Source: a virus | IMG/VR virus record: IMGVR_UViG_3300049489_000693 | Location: 1-20,642 of that record | DNA length: 20,642 nucleotides | Reading direction: 5' to 3' (one strand) | Part shown: positions 7,024 through 14,691 of the stretch, piece by piece | How positions within the stretch are numbered: position 1 is the first letter of the stretch | How the letters are laid out: the number at the start of each line of letters is the position of its first letter | Notes under the pieces: model-generated | Seen by the model: the letters and a program-made list of their open reading frames with translations, nothing else | Told to the model about the DNA's origin: nothing | Databases searched by the model: none | Position numbers and translations under genes: made by a program

Positions 7024-8340
7024 ATGGCACGCACACTAGTCGATATCTCGGTGCTCGGGAATACCCGCACCCCTAAGGCGCAGGGGTTCGGCGTCACGGC
7101 TTGCGTGGCGTATCACACGCACAACAGCGATGTTTATCGGGAATATGAAGAGCTGTCCGACATGGTTACGGACGGCTTTACGACCTATGAGCCAGGGTAC
7201 CTCCTGGCCCAGGCCGTGTTCTCCCAGTCGCCTCGCCCCGAGAAGATCTGTCTGGCCCGAGGCCCGATCGTCACGGACACCTGGGACGTCGTAGTTACGA
7301 CCGCGACCGAGGGTCAGGTGATCAGCGTCGAAGTGCGCGAGCCCGGCACCGGCACCTGGGTAACCTGCTCTCGCACGGTCCCCGCGGCGAGCAACACCAC
7401 GGCGGAGGCTGCCGCCCTGGAGCTCCTGATCGAGGCAGTGTCGGGCGTTGCGTCCAGCGCGTCCAGCGCCACGATCACGGTCACCCCCGTCACGTCGGGC
7501 CAGCTGATCATGCTGCGCAACCCCCAGAACTGCACGATCGACTGCAAGTCGGCCGACCCAGGCTACGCGGCTACGCTGTCTGCGTTGAAGGTAGCGGGCG
7601 CAGACTTTTTCTTTGTCGCGACCGAGTGCAACTCCGAGCTCTCCGTGGAGGCCACTGCCGCCTGGGCCGAGTCAAACAAGCGCATGTACGGTTGGAATAC
7701 GAACAACAGCGCTGAGAAGTCCGGCAGCTCTACCCTGTTCGCCGGGCAGCTGGCACTGGGCTACGAGTTCTCATTCGGCTTTTTCGGCTACGACCCCTCC
7801 GAGTACATGGGCGCTCGAGCGTGCGGCTTCGCGGGCGCGCGCGACCCTGGCTCCTACACGATCTCCAGCAAGTCGCTGAAGGCCACCCCGTCAAACCTGA
7901 CCAGCACCGAGCAGACGAACCTGGACACGGCGGGCGCCAATTACTACATCGCGATCGCGAACGGCCTGAACGGCGTGTCCGGTGTCTACAACGGCGGAAT
8001 CACCTCGGGTAATGAATACTTCATCGACACGATCCACGGTCGTGAGTGGTGGATCGCGCGCACGCAGGAGCGTCTGGCCACGGTCCTGGCAAGCCAGGAG
8101 AAGGTAGACTTCACCGACCAGGGCGTGCAAGTCCTAGTCGCGGAGGTGGACGCACAGAATCAACAGGCCGTGCGTCAGAAGCTGTTCGCAGCAGACCCGG
8201 CCCCGACTGCCGAGGCCCTGCCCGTGGCAAACATCAGTGCCGCGAACAAGGCGGCCCGCCTCTACCCCTCGCTCAAGGCCACGGCAACCTATGCCGGTGC
8301 CATCCACGCCACGCAGCTTGTGGCCACGTTCACGGTCTAA
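7024..8340 (+). CDS. Contractile tail sheath protein (DUF3383)
   Basis: A 438-residue protein with the DUF3383 sheath pattern: an N-terminal strand region after LVDISVLGNTRTPKAQGFG, then a long central domain and the C-terminal region that in sheaths packs round the tube. The segments SDMVTDGFTTYEPGYLLAQAVFSQ (split at about 45-68) and PEKICLARG (about 73-81) are characteristic. Contraction of this protein drives DNA delivery, so the particle is myovirus-like. It is followed after 9 nt by the tube gene, the universal sheath-tube pair. The ATG has no Shine-Dalgarno and is probably leaderless. Confidence 0.88.
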   Translation: MARTLVDISVLGNTRTPKAQGFGVTACVAYHTHNSDVYREYEELSDMVTDGFTTYEPGYLLAQAVFSQSPRPEKICLARGPIVTDTWDVVVTTATEGQVISVEVREPGTGTWVTCSRTVPAASNTTAEAAALELLIEAVSGVASSASSATITVTPVTSGQLIMLRNPQNCTIDCKSADPGYAATLSALKVAGADFFFVATECNSELSVEATAAWAESNKRMYGWNTNNSAEKSGSSTLFAGQLALGYEFSFGFFGYDPSEYMGARACGFAGARDPGSYTISSKSLKATPSNLTSTEQTNLDTAGANYYIAIANGLNGVSGVYNGGITSGNEYFIDTIHGREWWIARTQERLATVLASQEKVDFTDQGVQVLVAEVDAQNQQAVRQKLFAADPAPTAEALPVANISAANKAARLYPSLKATATYAGAIHATQLVATFTV

Positions 8341-8349
8341 GGAGATCCC

Positions 8350-8775
8350 ATGGCACTAGGCGTCTACAGTCCCTCCCAGGTCGTGTGCACGATCGGCGGC
8401 TTTCCCATGCAGGGCAAGGCCGAGCAGTTTCTCAAGATCACCATGCTGTCTGACGCGTTCAAGGACAAGTCAGGGGCGGACGGCTACGTCACGCGCATGA
8501 AAACGAACGACCTGCGCGCCACGGTGGAGGTCACGCTAGCCTACGGGTCTGCATCCAATGCAGCCCTGTCCGCGCTCTATGCGGCTGACATCCTGTCCGA
8601 GAACGGGGCAGGCGTCGCGGCCTTCCTGACCAAGGACCTGAACGGCAACAGTCTCTGGACGGCGGAGCACATCTGGGTTGTGAAGGCACCCGATATCGTG
8701 CTCGGTGCCGAGCCTGACGACGTGACCTGGATGCTTCGCGCAGCGAAAATGATACCCTTCGTGGGCGGGCTGTAG
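8350..8775 (+). CDS. Tail tube protein (DUF3277)
   Basis: A 141-residue protein with the DUF3277 tube pattern: YSPSQVVCTIGGFPMQGKAE (6-25), then FLKITMLSDAFKDKSGADGYV and a later TLAYGSASNAALSALYAAD. It forms the inner tube inside the sheath. The ATG is preceded by GGAG (8341-8344) with a 5-nt spacer and lies 9 nt after the sheath stop, so sheath and tube are probably co-transcribed but separately initiated. The length is normal for the family. Confidence 0.85.
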   Translation: MALGVYSPSQVVCTIGGFPMQGKAEQFLKITMLSDAFKDKSGADGYVTRMKTNDLRATVEVTLAYGSASNAALSALYAADILSENGAGVAAFLTKDLNGNSLWTAEHIWVVKAPDIVLGAEPDDVTWMLRAAKMIPFVGGL

Positions 8776-8781
8776 TAAGAT
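8776..8781 (+). promoter_or_regulatory. -10-like box TAAGAT before the chaperone gene
   Basis: TAAGAT ends 6 nt before the GTG at 8788 and directly follows the tube stop codon. There is no Shine-Dalgarno and no recognisable -35 or TGN extension, so this is a weaker member of the leaderless set. Confidence 0.4.
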
Positions 8782-8787
8782 CCTCGG

Positions 8788-9264
8788 GTGGATCTACCTA
8801 CCCGTGAAATCGACATCGGCGACCGCCACTACACGATACACACTCTGCTGCTGAGCAAAGGCCAGGAGGTCCTGCTCCGACTCTTGCGGAACACGGGCCC
8901 TGCTCTCGGGGAGCTCGTGGCAGGCGCCAAGGCCTCGGCCAAGGCGGGTGTGCCAACCACCTCCACGGACGCACTGGGCAAGGCGATCAAGGACCTGTGC
9001 CTTCGGGTGGACTCGGCCGATCTGACGTACATCCGCACGGCCTTCGGCGAGATGACCTACCACAACGGGCAGCCCCTCAGCGCGAAGATCCAGGAGATCC
9101 ACTTCGCCGGGCGCTACGGTGAGATGGTTCGCTGGCTGGAGGAGTGCATCGCGCACAACTACGCGGATTTTTTAGCACTCGCGCTGAGCGCCGCCGGCTC
9201 AGCACGCCAGACACCGGGGGCACCCGAATCCCAGACTGCATCGACTGGCAGCTCTGGAGAATAG
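8788..9264 (+). CDS. Tail assembly chaperone, zero-frame (G-like) product
   Basis: A 158-residue, mostly helical protein between tube and tape measure genes, the position of the tail assembly chaperone. It begins LPTREIDIGDRHYTIHTL, typical of the family in which an N-terminal strand region precedes helices. The last 29 residues, after the slippery site, are Ala/Ser/Pro/Thr-rich and look non-conserved, as in lambda gpG when no frameshift occurs. It coats the tape measure during tail assembly. The start is a GTG with a TAAGAT box 6 nt upstream and no Shine-Dalgarno. Confidence 0.8.
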   Translation: MDLPTREIDIGDRHYTIHTLLLSKGQEVLLRLLRNTGPALGELVAGAKASAKAGVPTTSTDALGKAIKDLCLRVDSADLTYIRTAFGEMTYHNGQPLSAKIQEIHFAGRYGEMVRWLEECIAHNYADFLALALSAAGSARQTPGAPESQTASTGSSGE

Positions 9265-9383
9265 TCGACGCAGGGTTTGGTACCCTCACGGAGATCCGCT
9301 CGTCCTGGTCTCTCTACGACCTGGAGCAAGCGCACCTGATCCTTGACCTGCGAGCAGTGGCCAAGGCGAAGGATCAGGCGTGA
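8788..9383 (+). CDS. Tail assembly chaperone, -1 frameshift (GT-like) product
   Basis: Slipping back one base on T-TTT-TTA (9168-9174) joins the first 129 residues to a 69-residue extension in the -1 frame, ending at the TGA at 9381-9383 (198 residues). The extension includes DCIDWQLWRIVDAG, TLTEIRSSWSLYDLEQAHLI and LDLRA. It is a Trp-rich, helix-forming segment of the kind that links chaperone to tape measure and tail tube in GT proteins. No independent start for the extension is convincing: its only GTG (9144) has GGAGG abutting it. The last 10 bases overlap the end of the convergent minus-strand gene. Confidence 0.82.
9168..9203 (+). promoter_or_regulatory. Programmed -1 ribosomal frameshift signal (slippery heptamer and stem-loop)
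   Basis: The heptamer T-TTT-TTA (9168-9174) lies in the correct X-XXY-YYZ phase relative to the zero frame (GAT TTT TTA). After an 8-nt spacer a perfect 7-bp stem follows: GCTGAGC (9183-9189), loop GCCGCCG, GCTCAGC (9197-9203). Phase, spacing and hairpin all fit the classic -1 signal. Confidence 0.88.
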
Positions 9384-10459
9384 TCGACGGTCAGCACTCC
9401 TTCGCGCATCCAAGCACGTCGGACATCGCTGGGGATGTGTCGGGCCCGTTCCGGCAGAGCCTCCCGCAGAGCTGACGAGAAGTCCACGCCAACCGGCATG
9501 TCGAGCCAGCGCATGGTCTCGCCGTCTAGCAGGCGCCTGCGCAAACTGGCCGGGTCCGGATGCCGTCTCGGAGTGTCGGCCGAGTCGTAGGAGAAAACCA
9601 AGTTCCCGTTCGGGTGAAGCACTGCGCTAGCGATACTGTTCGGTACACCACGGCCGGGGAAAACCTCCCGGACAGCCTGGGTCAGGGTCACGCCCAGTGG
9701 CATGTCCATCCGGGTAAGGGTCTCTCCGGCCAGTAGGCGCCTGCGCAGGCCTGCGACCGAAGCCTGACCCAGCCCGATAGACGGGCAAAAGCGCAGGTAG
9801 TCCTCCTTCGGCGGATAGCCGGCAAGCTCCGCCACGCCCCGTCGGGCCGGCGACCAGTCAAAGTTGCGCTCTCTCGTCCAGGTGCGCTCGGGACCGGCCA
9901 GGCGGGTAAAAAACCCGAGCAGAGCTTTGACCGCCGGGGCCAGGTAATGCTTTCTTGACCACATGCCGAACGGGTCCAGAGAGGGTTTGCGCCTGGGCTC
10001 TGCCGGGATTCGCAGCTCTTTGACCTCCTTCCAGTCCACCTCCATGCCGTCCTTGCTGAACTTGATCTCCCGGGGGGTGGGGAGGTCCGAACTGGCCCCA
10101 ATCCAACCTACCCGTTCTGCTGCGCCGCGTAGAGCCTGTGCAGGGCCATACCCAGCCTTGTTCTGCTCTGCCAGCGTGCCTACAATGCGGTCAAGGTCGG
10201 CCAGGATGTCCTCTGACGGGACCCCCTTCCAGGACTTCTGGAAAGCCTCTTGGATCTCCTCCGCCGAAGGGGTTGCAAATCCCAGAGAGACCTCCACGTG
10301 AATGCCGCCGGGGATTCGCCGGTTTTTCTGGTGCTCCTCCACCCGAGCCACGCCCTGCGCGTGCAGGCGAGCACGGGCCGTCTCGACACACTTCGGGCAA
10401 GTCTCGCGATCCCCGTGGATCAGGTTGTGCGCCCCGCACTTTTTCAGGTCTGTCCGCAT
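9374..10459 (-). CDS. Unknown zinc-motif protein with C-terminal tandem repeat, inserted in the tail operon
   Basis: A 361-residue protein not recognised as any family. The N-terminus has C8-x2-H11-x9-C21-x2-C24, a likely zinc-binding finger of the kind found in many phage nuclease-like and DNA-binding proteins. The middle is charged, with WSRKHYLAPAVKALLGFFTRL (split at about 170-190). The C-terminus holds two copies of a roughly 58-residue unit (233-290 and 304-361), each with LRRRLL-x-GET, then DMP-x-GV, then A-x-RE. The copies share a 13-bp exact DNA match (9531-9543 and 9735-9747). The start ATG has an excellent Shine-Dalgarno (AGGAGG) and an upstream promoter-like signal, unlike its neighbours. 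It is convergent with the chaperone gene (10-base overlap) and divergent from the tape measure gene. A homing-type DNA-binding protein or a moron are possible; no nuclease core was seen. Confidence 0.8.
   Translation of the reverse strand: MRTDLKKCGAHNLIHGDRETCPKCVETARARLHAQGVARVEEHQKNRRIPGGIHVEVSLGFATPSAEEIQEAFQKSWKGVPSEDILADLDRIVGTLAEQNKAGYGPAQALRGAAERVGWIGASSDLPTPREIKFSKDGMEVDWKEVKELRIPAEPRRKPSLDPFGMWSRKHYLAPAVKALLGFFTRLAGPERTWTRERNFDWSPARRGVAELAGYPPKEDYLRFCPSIGLGQASVAGLRRRLLAGETLTRMDMPLGVTLTQAVREVFPGRGVPNSIASAVLHPNGNLVFSYDSADTPRRHPDPASLRRRLLDGETMRWLDMPVGVDFSSALREALPERARHIPSDVRRAWMREGVLTVDHA
9377..9763 (-). repeat. Two tandem protein-level repeat units in the minus-strand gene
   Basis: Residues 233-290 and 304-361 align through LRRRLLAGET/LRRRLLDGET, DMPLGV/DMPVGV and AVRE/ALRE, at an offset of 68 residues (204 bases). 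The plus-strand 13-mer AGGCGCCTGCGCA is identical in both copies. The units look like a duplicated helical module. Confidence 0.7.
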
Positions 10460-10475
10460 GTCTCCTCCTGCCAGA

Positions 10476-10505
10476 ACGGTACCGTAGCCCTGCCCTAGGG
10501 GTCAA
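10476..10505 (-). promoter_or_regulatory. Possible promoter of the minus-strand gene (TTGACC, 18 nt, TACCGT)
   Basis: On the minus strand TTGACC (10500-10505) and TACCGT (10476-10481) are separated by 18 nt. The transcript would have a short leader carrying the AGGAGG ribosome site before the ATG at 10459. It abuts the plus-strand box at 10508-10513, making this interval a compact divergent promoter region. Confidence 0.4.
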
Positions 10506-10507
10506 GC

Positions 10508-10513
10508 TATACT
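10508..10513 (+). promoter_or_regulatory. -10 box TATACT before the tape measure gene
   Basis: TATACT (five of six consensus -10 bases) ends 7 nt before the GTG at 10521, with no Shine-Dalgarno. It fits the leaderless pattern. A promoter is needed here because the minus-strand gene separates the tape measure gene from the upstream tail genes. No -35 was recognised. Confidence 0.55.
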
Positions 10514-10520
10514 TGCTATC

Positions 10521-12128
10521 GTGACGATCGTCCGTGAAATCATTGCGCGTGTAGGCGTCGACGCGGACACGAGCTCTATGGGCCGCATGGAGGGCGGGCT
10601 GAATAGCCTGGTCGGCAAGCTCCAGGCCTTCGGCTCGTTGCTAATCGGCGGGGCAGTAGCCCAGGGGATCCGCTCGTTCGTGCACGATCTCGAGCAGACC
10701 GGCTCGGAGCTGAACGATTCCAGCGAACGGCTCGGCCTGTCTACGGACGCGCTGCAGGAGTGGCGATTCGCAGCCGGGCAGTCCGGGGTTGGCGCGCAGC
10801 AACTTGACGCAGCCTTCGCCCGCCTGACTCTCTCGGCCGAGGCTGCCAGCCAGGGCAGCGCGCGCCATGCGAAGGCCCTGCAAGCTCTCGGGGTCAACTA
10901 CCGGGACGCCCAGGGCGACATTCTACCGATCGGGGACCTCCTGCCCCAGCTCGTGGCGGGTTTCAGCTCGATCGAAGACCAGGGCGAGAAGTCCGCGCTT
11001 GCCGTGGCCTTGTTCGGCCGAGCGGGGCAGCGGCTGTTGCCTATCCTGTCCGGCGGCACCGAGGGCCTGGCCGAGCTCCAGGCGCAGTTCCAAGAGCTCG
11101 GGGGCGGCATGTCTGCCGAGGCTGTGAAGGCGGCAGACGATTACGGAGATGCGATCGGGCGCTTTGACGTGGCGGTCCTTTCTGCCAAGTCCGCAATCGG
11201 CGTACAGTTCTTGCCCGCCCTAGGCCGACTGGCCGATTGGGTCGGGCGTGCCGCCGGGGCGATCGGAAAGCTGATCTCCCAGAGCCATATCCTGGAGGCC
11301 GTGGCGGTCGTGGCGGGCGCGGCTATGGCTAAGTGGGCGGCAGCCTTGGTCGTGGCGCACGCCCCTCTGCTCCTTGACGCGCTGCTCGTGGCAGGCCTCG
11401 TCCTAGCCGTGGAGGAGATGATCGCCCTGTTCTCCGGGGAGGGCACGAGCTCGATCGAGACTTTGGTGGACGAGCTTTTCGGCATGGGCACGGCAGCGGA
11501 GTTCGTAGAGAAGACCGTCAACAGCGTGCGCCTTGCCTGGGCCTCCCTGACCGATCTGGTCAAGGGCACGGACACTTACGATACGATCCTGAACGAGCTG
11601 GCCATGGCCCGGCAGAAAGGGACCGGCGGGGCCTTGTTCGGGGAGGAGCTCACGCACGAGCAGAAGATCCAGCGCAAGTACGGCGGGCGAAACGAGAACG
11701 AAGTGGAGCGCGCCAAGGCTACCCAGTCCGGGGATGTGGCTGCGTACGTTGCGGCCAGGCCGGCAGACCAGACCCGGGAGCAGGCCTTCGAGAGCTTCAA
11801 AGCCGAGCGCAAAGCTGCCGTGGTGTCGGGCCAGGTCGTGGGCACCAAGGAGGAGATGGCAGCCTTCGCCCCGGAGATTCAACAGGCAAAGAGACCTGCC
11901 GCGGCCCTGCCCGGCAGCGCACGCCTGCCGAGCCCTTCGCCTGCGCGCATGGACACGCCAGCCAAGGGTCAAGGCCGTACCGTAACAGTCGGGCCCACCA
12001 CCCTGTCCATCACTGCGTCACAGGGTACTGACCTAGGCAAGGTGGAGCAAATGGCCAAGCGCTTGATTCGAGAACACTCCGAAACTCAGGCCCGGCAGAT
12101 CTCCGCGGCCCTCGGGGAGGAGGGCTAG
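10521..12128 (+). CDS. Tail tape measure protein
   Basis: A 535-residue protein, the largest complete gene here, lying between the chaperone and baseplate genes. The N-terminal third matches tape measure proteins: VGVDADTSSMGRMEGGLNSL, then SSERLGLSTDALQEWRFAAGQSG (about 68-90) and a helical Gln/Ala-rich stretch. A long hydrophobic tract spans about residues 257-304, fitting a membrane-inserting section used during DNA entry. The C-terminal part is charged and then Pro-rich. At roughly 1.5 angstrom per residue, the family rule, the tail would be short, near 80 nm. The GTG start has no Shine-Dalgarno, but TATACT lies 7 nt upstream. The 3' end overlaps the next start (TAGTG). Confidence 0.85.
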   Translation: MTIVREIIARVGVDADTSSMGRMEGGLNSLVGKLQAFGSLLIGGAVAQGIRSFVHDLEQTGSELNDSSERLGLSTDALQEWRFAAGQSGVGAQQLDAAFARLTLSAEAASQGSARHAKALQALGVNYRDAQGDILPIGDLLPQLVAGFSSIEDQGEKSALAVALFGRAGQRLLPILSGGTEGLAELQAQFQELGGGMSAEAVKAADDYGDAIGRFDVAVLSAKSAIGVQFLPALGRLADWVGRAAGAIGKLISQSHILEAVAVVAGAAMAKWAAALVVAHAPLLLDALLVAGLVLAVEEMIALFSGEGTSSIETLVDELFGMGTAAEFVEKTVNSVRLAWASLTDLVKGTDTYDTILNELAMARQKGTGGALFGEELTHEQKIQRKYGGRNENEVERAKATQSGDVAAYVAARPADQTREQAFESFKAERKAAVVSGQVVGTKEEMAAFAPEIQQAKRPAAALPGSARLPSPSPARMDTPAKGQGRTVTVGPTTLSITASQGTDLGKVEQMAKRLIREHSETQARQISAALGEEG

Positions 12129-12919
12129 TGCCGAGCCTCAGCCTGCCGACGATCGACCCTAGGGGCGGTACCACGATCTCCTACACAGACGGGGCCGGGC
12201 AGCTCCGTGTGATCGCCTTCGACTGCACGATCCGCACGGTCCACTCTGGAGAGGCCGAGGTGACCGAACACCCTGTGGAGCTCGGGGCGGACATCTCGGA
12301 CGGCTCTCGCCCGCGCAATCGTCGGATTCTAATCGAGGCGGACGTAACCAACACACCAATCATCGCACCTCCCGGGGTGAGCTCGATCCAGGCCCCGATC
12401 AGTGCGCCCCAGCCCTTCCGCGACTTTCGCCGAACGGCATCGATCTCCGGCTCGGGGGGCCGAGACATCGGCACCTATGGCGTCAACGTGCGTGTGGGCG
12501 CCAAGCCTTTTCGCGTGGAGCCTGCCGTGCGCGCCACGTTCGGCACCTATGGCAGCCTGACCACGCAGCAATTCCCGCTCGTGTTTGACCGCGTGCAGGA
12601 GGTGTGGACCGCGCTTGATACCATCCGGGCAGAGGGAACCCCCGTCACAGTCTCGAGCCGGCTGCACACGTACGACCAGTGCTTGATTGCCAGCCTATCC
12701 GCGCCTGAGGATGCTATGGGCGGGATCACCTTCACGATCGAGCTCGTGGAGATCCGCACGGCAGCGTCCGAGCAGGTTTCGATTAGCCCGCCGGTCTCGA
12801 TACCCCGGGCAGCCCGTCCGGTCTCCGCCGGGGCTCAGCCTCTGTACGAGCTGCCGCCGCAGAAAGAGACGATCGCGCTCTCCCTGGGCGATACGATCAA
12901 AGGGGCGCTCGGCCTATGA
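12128..12919 (+). CDS. Dit-like baseplate/distal tail protein
   Basis: A 263-residue protein directly after the tape measure gene. The segment FDCTIRTVHSGEAEVTEHPV, then ELGADISDGSRPRNRRILIE (residues about 30-70), is the typical N-terminal core of Dit-like proteins that form the ring joining tube and baseplate. The C-terminus is Pro/Ser-rich. GTG overlaps the upstream stop by one base, and GGAGGAGG lies just upstream as a strong Shine-Dalgarno, in contrast with the leaderless starts. The baseplate plug gene follows in an ATGA overlap. Confidence 0.75.
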   Translation: MPSLSLPTIDPRGGTTISYTDGAGQLRVIAFDCTIRTVHSGEAEVTEHPVELGADISDGSRPRNRRILIEADVTNTPIIAPPGVSSIQAPISAPQPFRDFRRTASISGSGGRDIGTYGVNVRVGAKPFRVEPAVRATFGTYGSLTTQQFPLVFDRVQEVWTALDTIRAEGTPVTVSSRLHTYDQCLIASLSAPEDAMGGITFTIELVEIRTAASEQVSISPPVSIPRAARPVSAGAQPLYELPPQKETIALSLGDTIKGALGL

Positions 12920-13242
12920 TTGGGATCAACTTACCTGAGGACAAGCCTTACTTCACCGTGCGCGTCACGCTGGACGAACGGGAGTACTCGCTCGGGTTCA
13001 AGTGGAACCAGCGATCGGAGAAGTGGTACGTGTCCGTTGCGGACGCGGAGGGCACGCAGATCCTGGCCCCGGTCAAGCTCGTGGCGGACTGGCCGATCAA
13101 TCTCTGGGCTGTAGGCGACGACTCCCCGCCGGGCTGGCTCATGTGGAAAGACGACACCGGGCAGGGTCTCGATCCGTACCTGGATGACCTGGCCACCCGT
13201 GGCACGCTGATTTACTTCACGGAGGCGGAGATTGCTGCGTGA
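12916..13242 (+). CDS. Baseplate plug protein (Pam3 gp18-like, DUF6983)
   Basis: A 108-residue protein with the plug-family pattern: YFTVRVTLDEREYSLGFKWN (12-31), then RSEKWYVSVADAEGTQIL, and a later PINLWAVGDDSPPGWLM. In cyanophage Pam3 the equivalent protein plugs the baseplate centre. It starts in an ATGA overlap with the Dit-like gene, and its last 11 bases overlap the hub gene. No membrane segment or enzyme motif is present. Confidence 0.72.
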   Translation: MIGINLPEDKPYFTVRVTLDEREYSLGFKWNQRSEKWYVSVADAEGTQILAPVKLVADWPINLWAVGDDSPPGWLMWKDDTGQGLDPYLDDLATRGTLIYFTEAEIAA

Positions 13243-14059
13243 CCCCTACTATGCGCTCACGCTTGATACGCTGAAGATCACCGGCCTGACCGTTGAATTC
13301 GACATCGAAAAGAGCGTAAAGCGCTCGCCGAACACGGCGGTTATCCGCGTGCGCAACCTGTCCCAGGAGCAGCGCGATCACCTGTCCAGCCTGTCCGTGA
13401 ACCGGGCGAAAGGCCTAGGTAAGATCCGCTGCGAGCTGATCGCAGGGTACAAAGACGAGCATGAGCTGATCTTCCGGGGTGATCTGCGCAACGCGAGCCA
13501 CACCCGGGAGGGTGCCACCTGGGTTACGCAGGTTGAAGGAGAGGACGGCGGGCGAAGCCAGCTCAAGGCCAGGGTGAACCAGACCTTCCCCGCCGGTACC
13601 CCTGTGGCGACGGTCGTGCTCGCCTGCGCGGCTGCCCTGGGCGTCGGGCCGGGCAACCTGCCGAGCCTGGCCGCGCAGCTCTCTACCCGGGGCGGCAAGA
13701 TCTTTCCGGCCGGGACCGTCCTGTCCGGGCAGGCTTCGGAGGAGCTCTATCACCTGCTCGCCTCGTGTGGGTACACCTACTCCGTGCAGAATGGTGCACT
13801 GCAGGTGCAAAAGGCGGGCAAGGCCCTGCTCTCTGTCGGGGCGCTCTTGTCCGAGGCCACGGGCCTGGTCGAAACCCCCTCGGTGAACCCGGACGGTACG
13901 GTATCAGCGAAGACACTGATCATCCCGAACCTGTACCCTGGGGCTCGGTGCGTCCTGGCCTCGGCAGCCGTGCAGGGGCAGTATCAAATCCGATCCATCA
14001 AGTACACCGGCAACTCCTTTACCAAGGATTGGTACGCTAGTCTGGAGCTCAAACCGTGA
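13232..14059 (+). CDS. Baseplate hub protein (gpD/gp27-like)
   Basis: A 275-residue protein. The beta-rich N-terminal domain (LTLDTLKITGLTVEFDIEKS, then NTAVIRVRNLSQEQRDHL) and a later ELIFRGDLRNASHTREGATW match phage baseplate hub proteins, which form a trimer carrying the spike. A middle section (residues about 112-190) has the alpha-helical insert common to hubs. The start is a TTG at 13232 with GGAGG (13221-13225) 6 nt upstream; no ATG or GTG fits better. It overlaps the plug gene by 11 bases and the spike gene by 4 (GTGA). Confidence 0.72.
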   Translation: MLRDPYYALTLDTLKITGLTVEFDIEKSVKRSPNTAVIRVRNLSQEQRDHLSSLSVNRAKGLGKIRCELIAGYKDEHELIFRGDLRNASHTREGATWVTQVEGEDGGRSQLKARVNQTFPAGTPVATVVLACAAALGVGPGNLPSLAAQLSTRGGKIFPAGTVLSGQASEELYHLLASCGYTYSVQNGALQVQKAGKALLSVGALLSEATGLVETPSVNPDGTVSAKTLIIPNLYPGARCVLASAAVQGQYQIRSIKYTGNSFTKDWYASLELKP

Positions 14060-14691
14060 GACTGTCAGCACAGGACGCAATCAGGGCTGCCATCGAGGCA
14101 GGGCAGCGGCAGTCACACACGAACCTGCCCGGGATCGTCGTGTCGTACAACGCGGCCACGAAGCGGGCTGACGTGCAGCCTGCCTTGAACCGGCTCGTTC
14201 CGACCGAGATCGACGGGGAGTTCACCTCGGAGAAACTGCCGGTGATCCCGGACGTGCCTGTGATGTGGCCGGCCGGCGGGGGTTCCTGGTTTCAAGGGGA
14301 TCTGCTGCCCGGGGAGGGTGTCCTGCTCGTGTGCTGCGAGGCAGACCCGTCCGAGTATCTCCGCCGGGGGTCGGTGTCAGACCCGGCCGATGTCCGTCGG
14401 GCCAGCCTCGCACACGCCGTGGCGATCCCGGGCCTGCGCGCTGACGGCTCTGTGATCCCTGCCAGCCCCGCAGCTGCGATCGGGGGCGTGCTCTATTCGG
14501 CAGCCGTGGCGGAGCGCGTGTTTCAGTTCGCCCAGTTGCTGATCACTGGGCTGAACGCGGCGGCGGGCGCACCCCAGACCGGGACGTCCCTGTCTGCGAT
14601 CATCACGGCGGCCCTGACCGGCATGTCCGCCCCAGTGGTGCCGGGTGTGGCAGGCGCCTTCGGTTCGGCAGCATTGAAGCTGGGCTCATGA
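14056..14691 (+). CDS. Membrane-puncturing spike protein (gp138-like)
   Basis: A 211-residue protein whose N-terminal part follows the gp138 pattern: NLPGIVVSYNAATKRADVQP (23-42), then KLPVIPDVPVMWPAGGGSWF (about 60-79) and GDLLPGEGVLLVCCEADPSEYL. These proteins form the OB-fold base of the central spike that pierces the outer membrane. The C-terminal half is Ala/Gly/Ser-rich with little motif content. The GTG start overlaps the hub stop (GTGA). No His-rich iron-binding tip motif was seen in the C-terminus. Confidence 0.78.
   Translation: MRLSAQDAIRAAIEAGQRQSHTNLPGIVVSYNAATKRADVQPALNRLVPTEIDGEFTSEKLPVIPDVPVMWPAGGGSWFQGDLLPGEGVLLVCCEADPSEYLRRGSVSDPADVRRASLAHAVAIPGLRADGSVIPASPAAAIGGVLYSAAVAERVFQFAQLLITGLNAAAGAPQTGTSLSAIITAALTGMSAPVVPGVAGAFGSAALKLGS

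Noticed and set aside
9168-9173. T6 run as a transcription terminator
   Set aside because: The hairpin lies downstream of the T run, not upstream, so the layout fits frameshifting rather than termination.
9144-9383. Separate gene for the C-terminal part of the chaperone
   Set aside because: The only GTG abuts GGAGG with no spacer, and the slippery heptamer plus hairpin explain expression of this frame as a -1 fusion.
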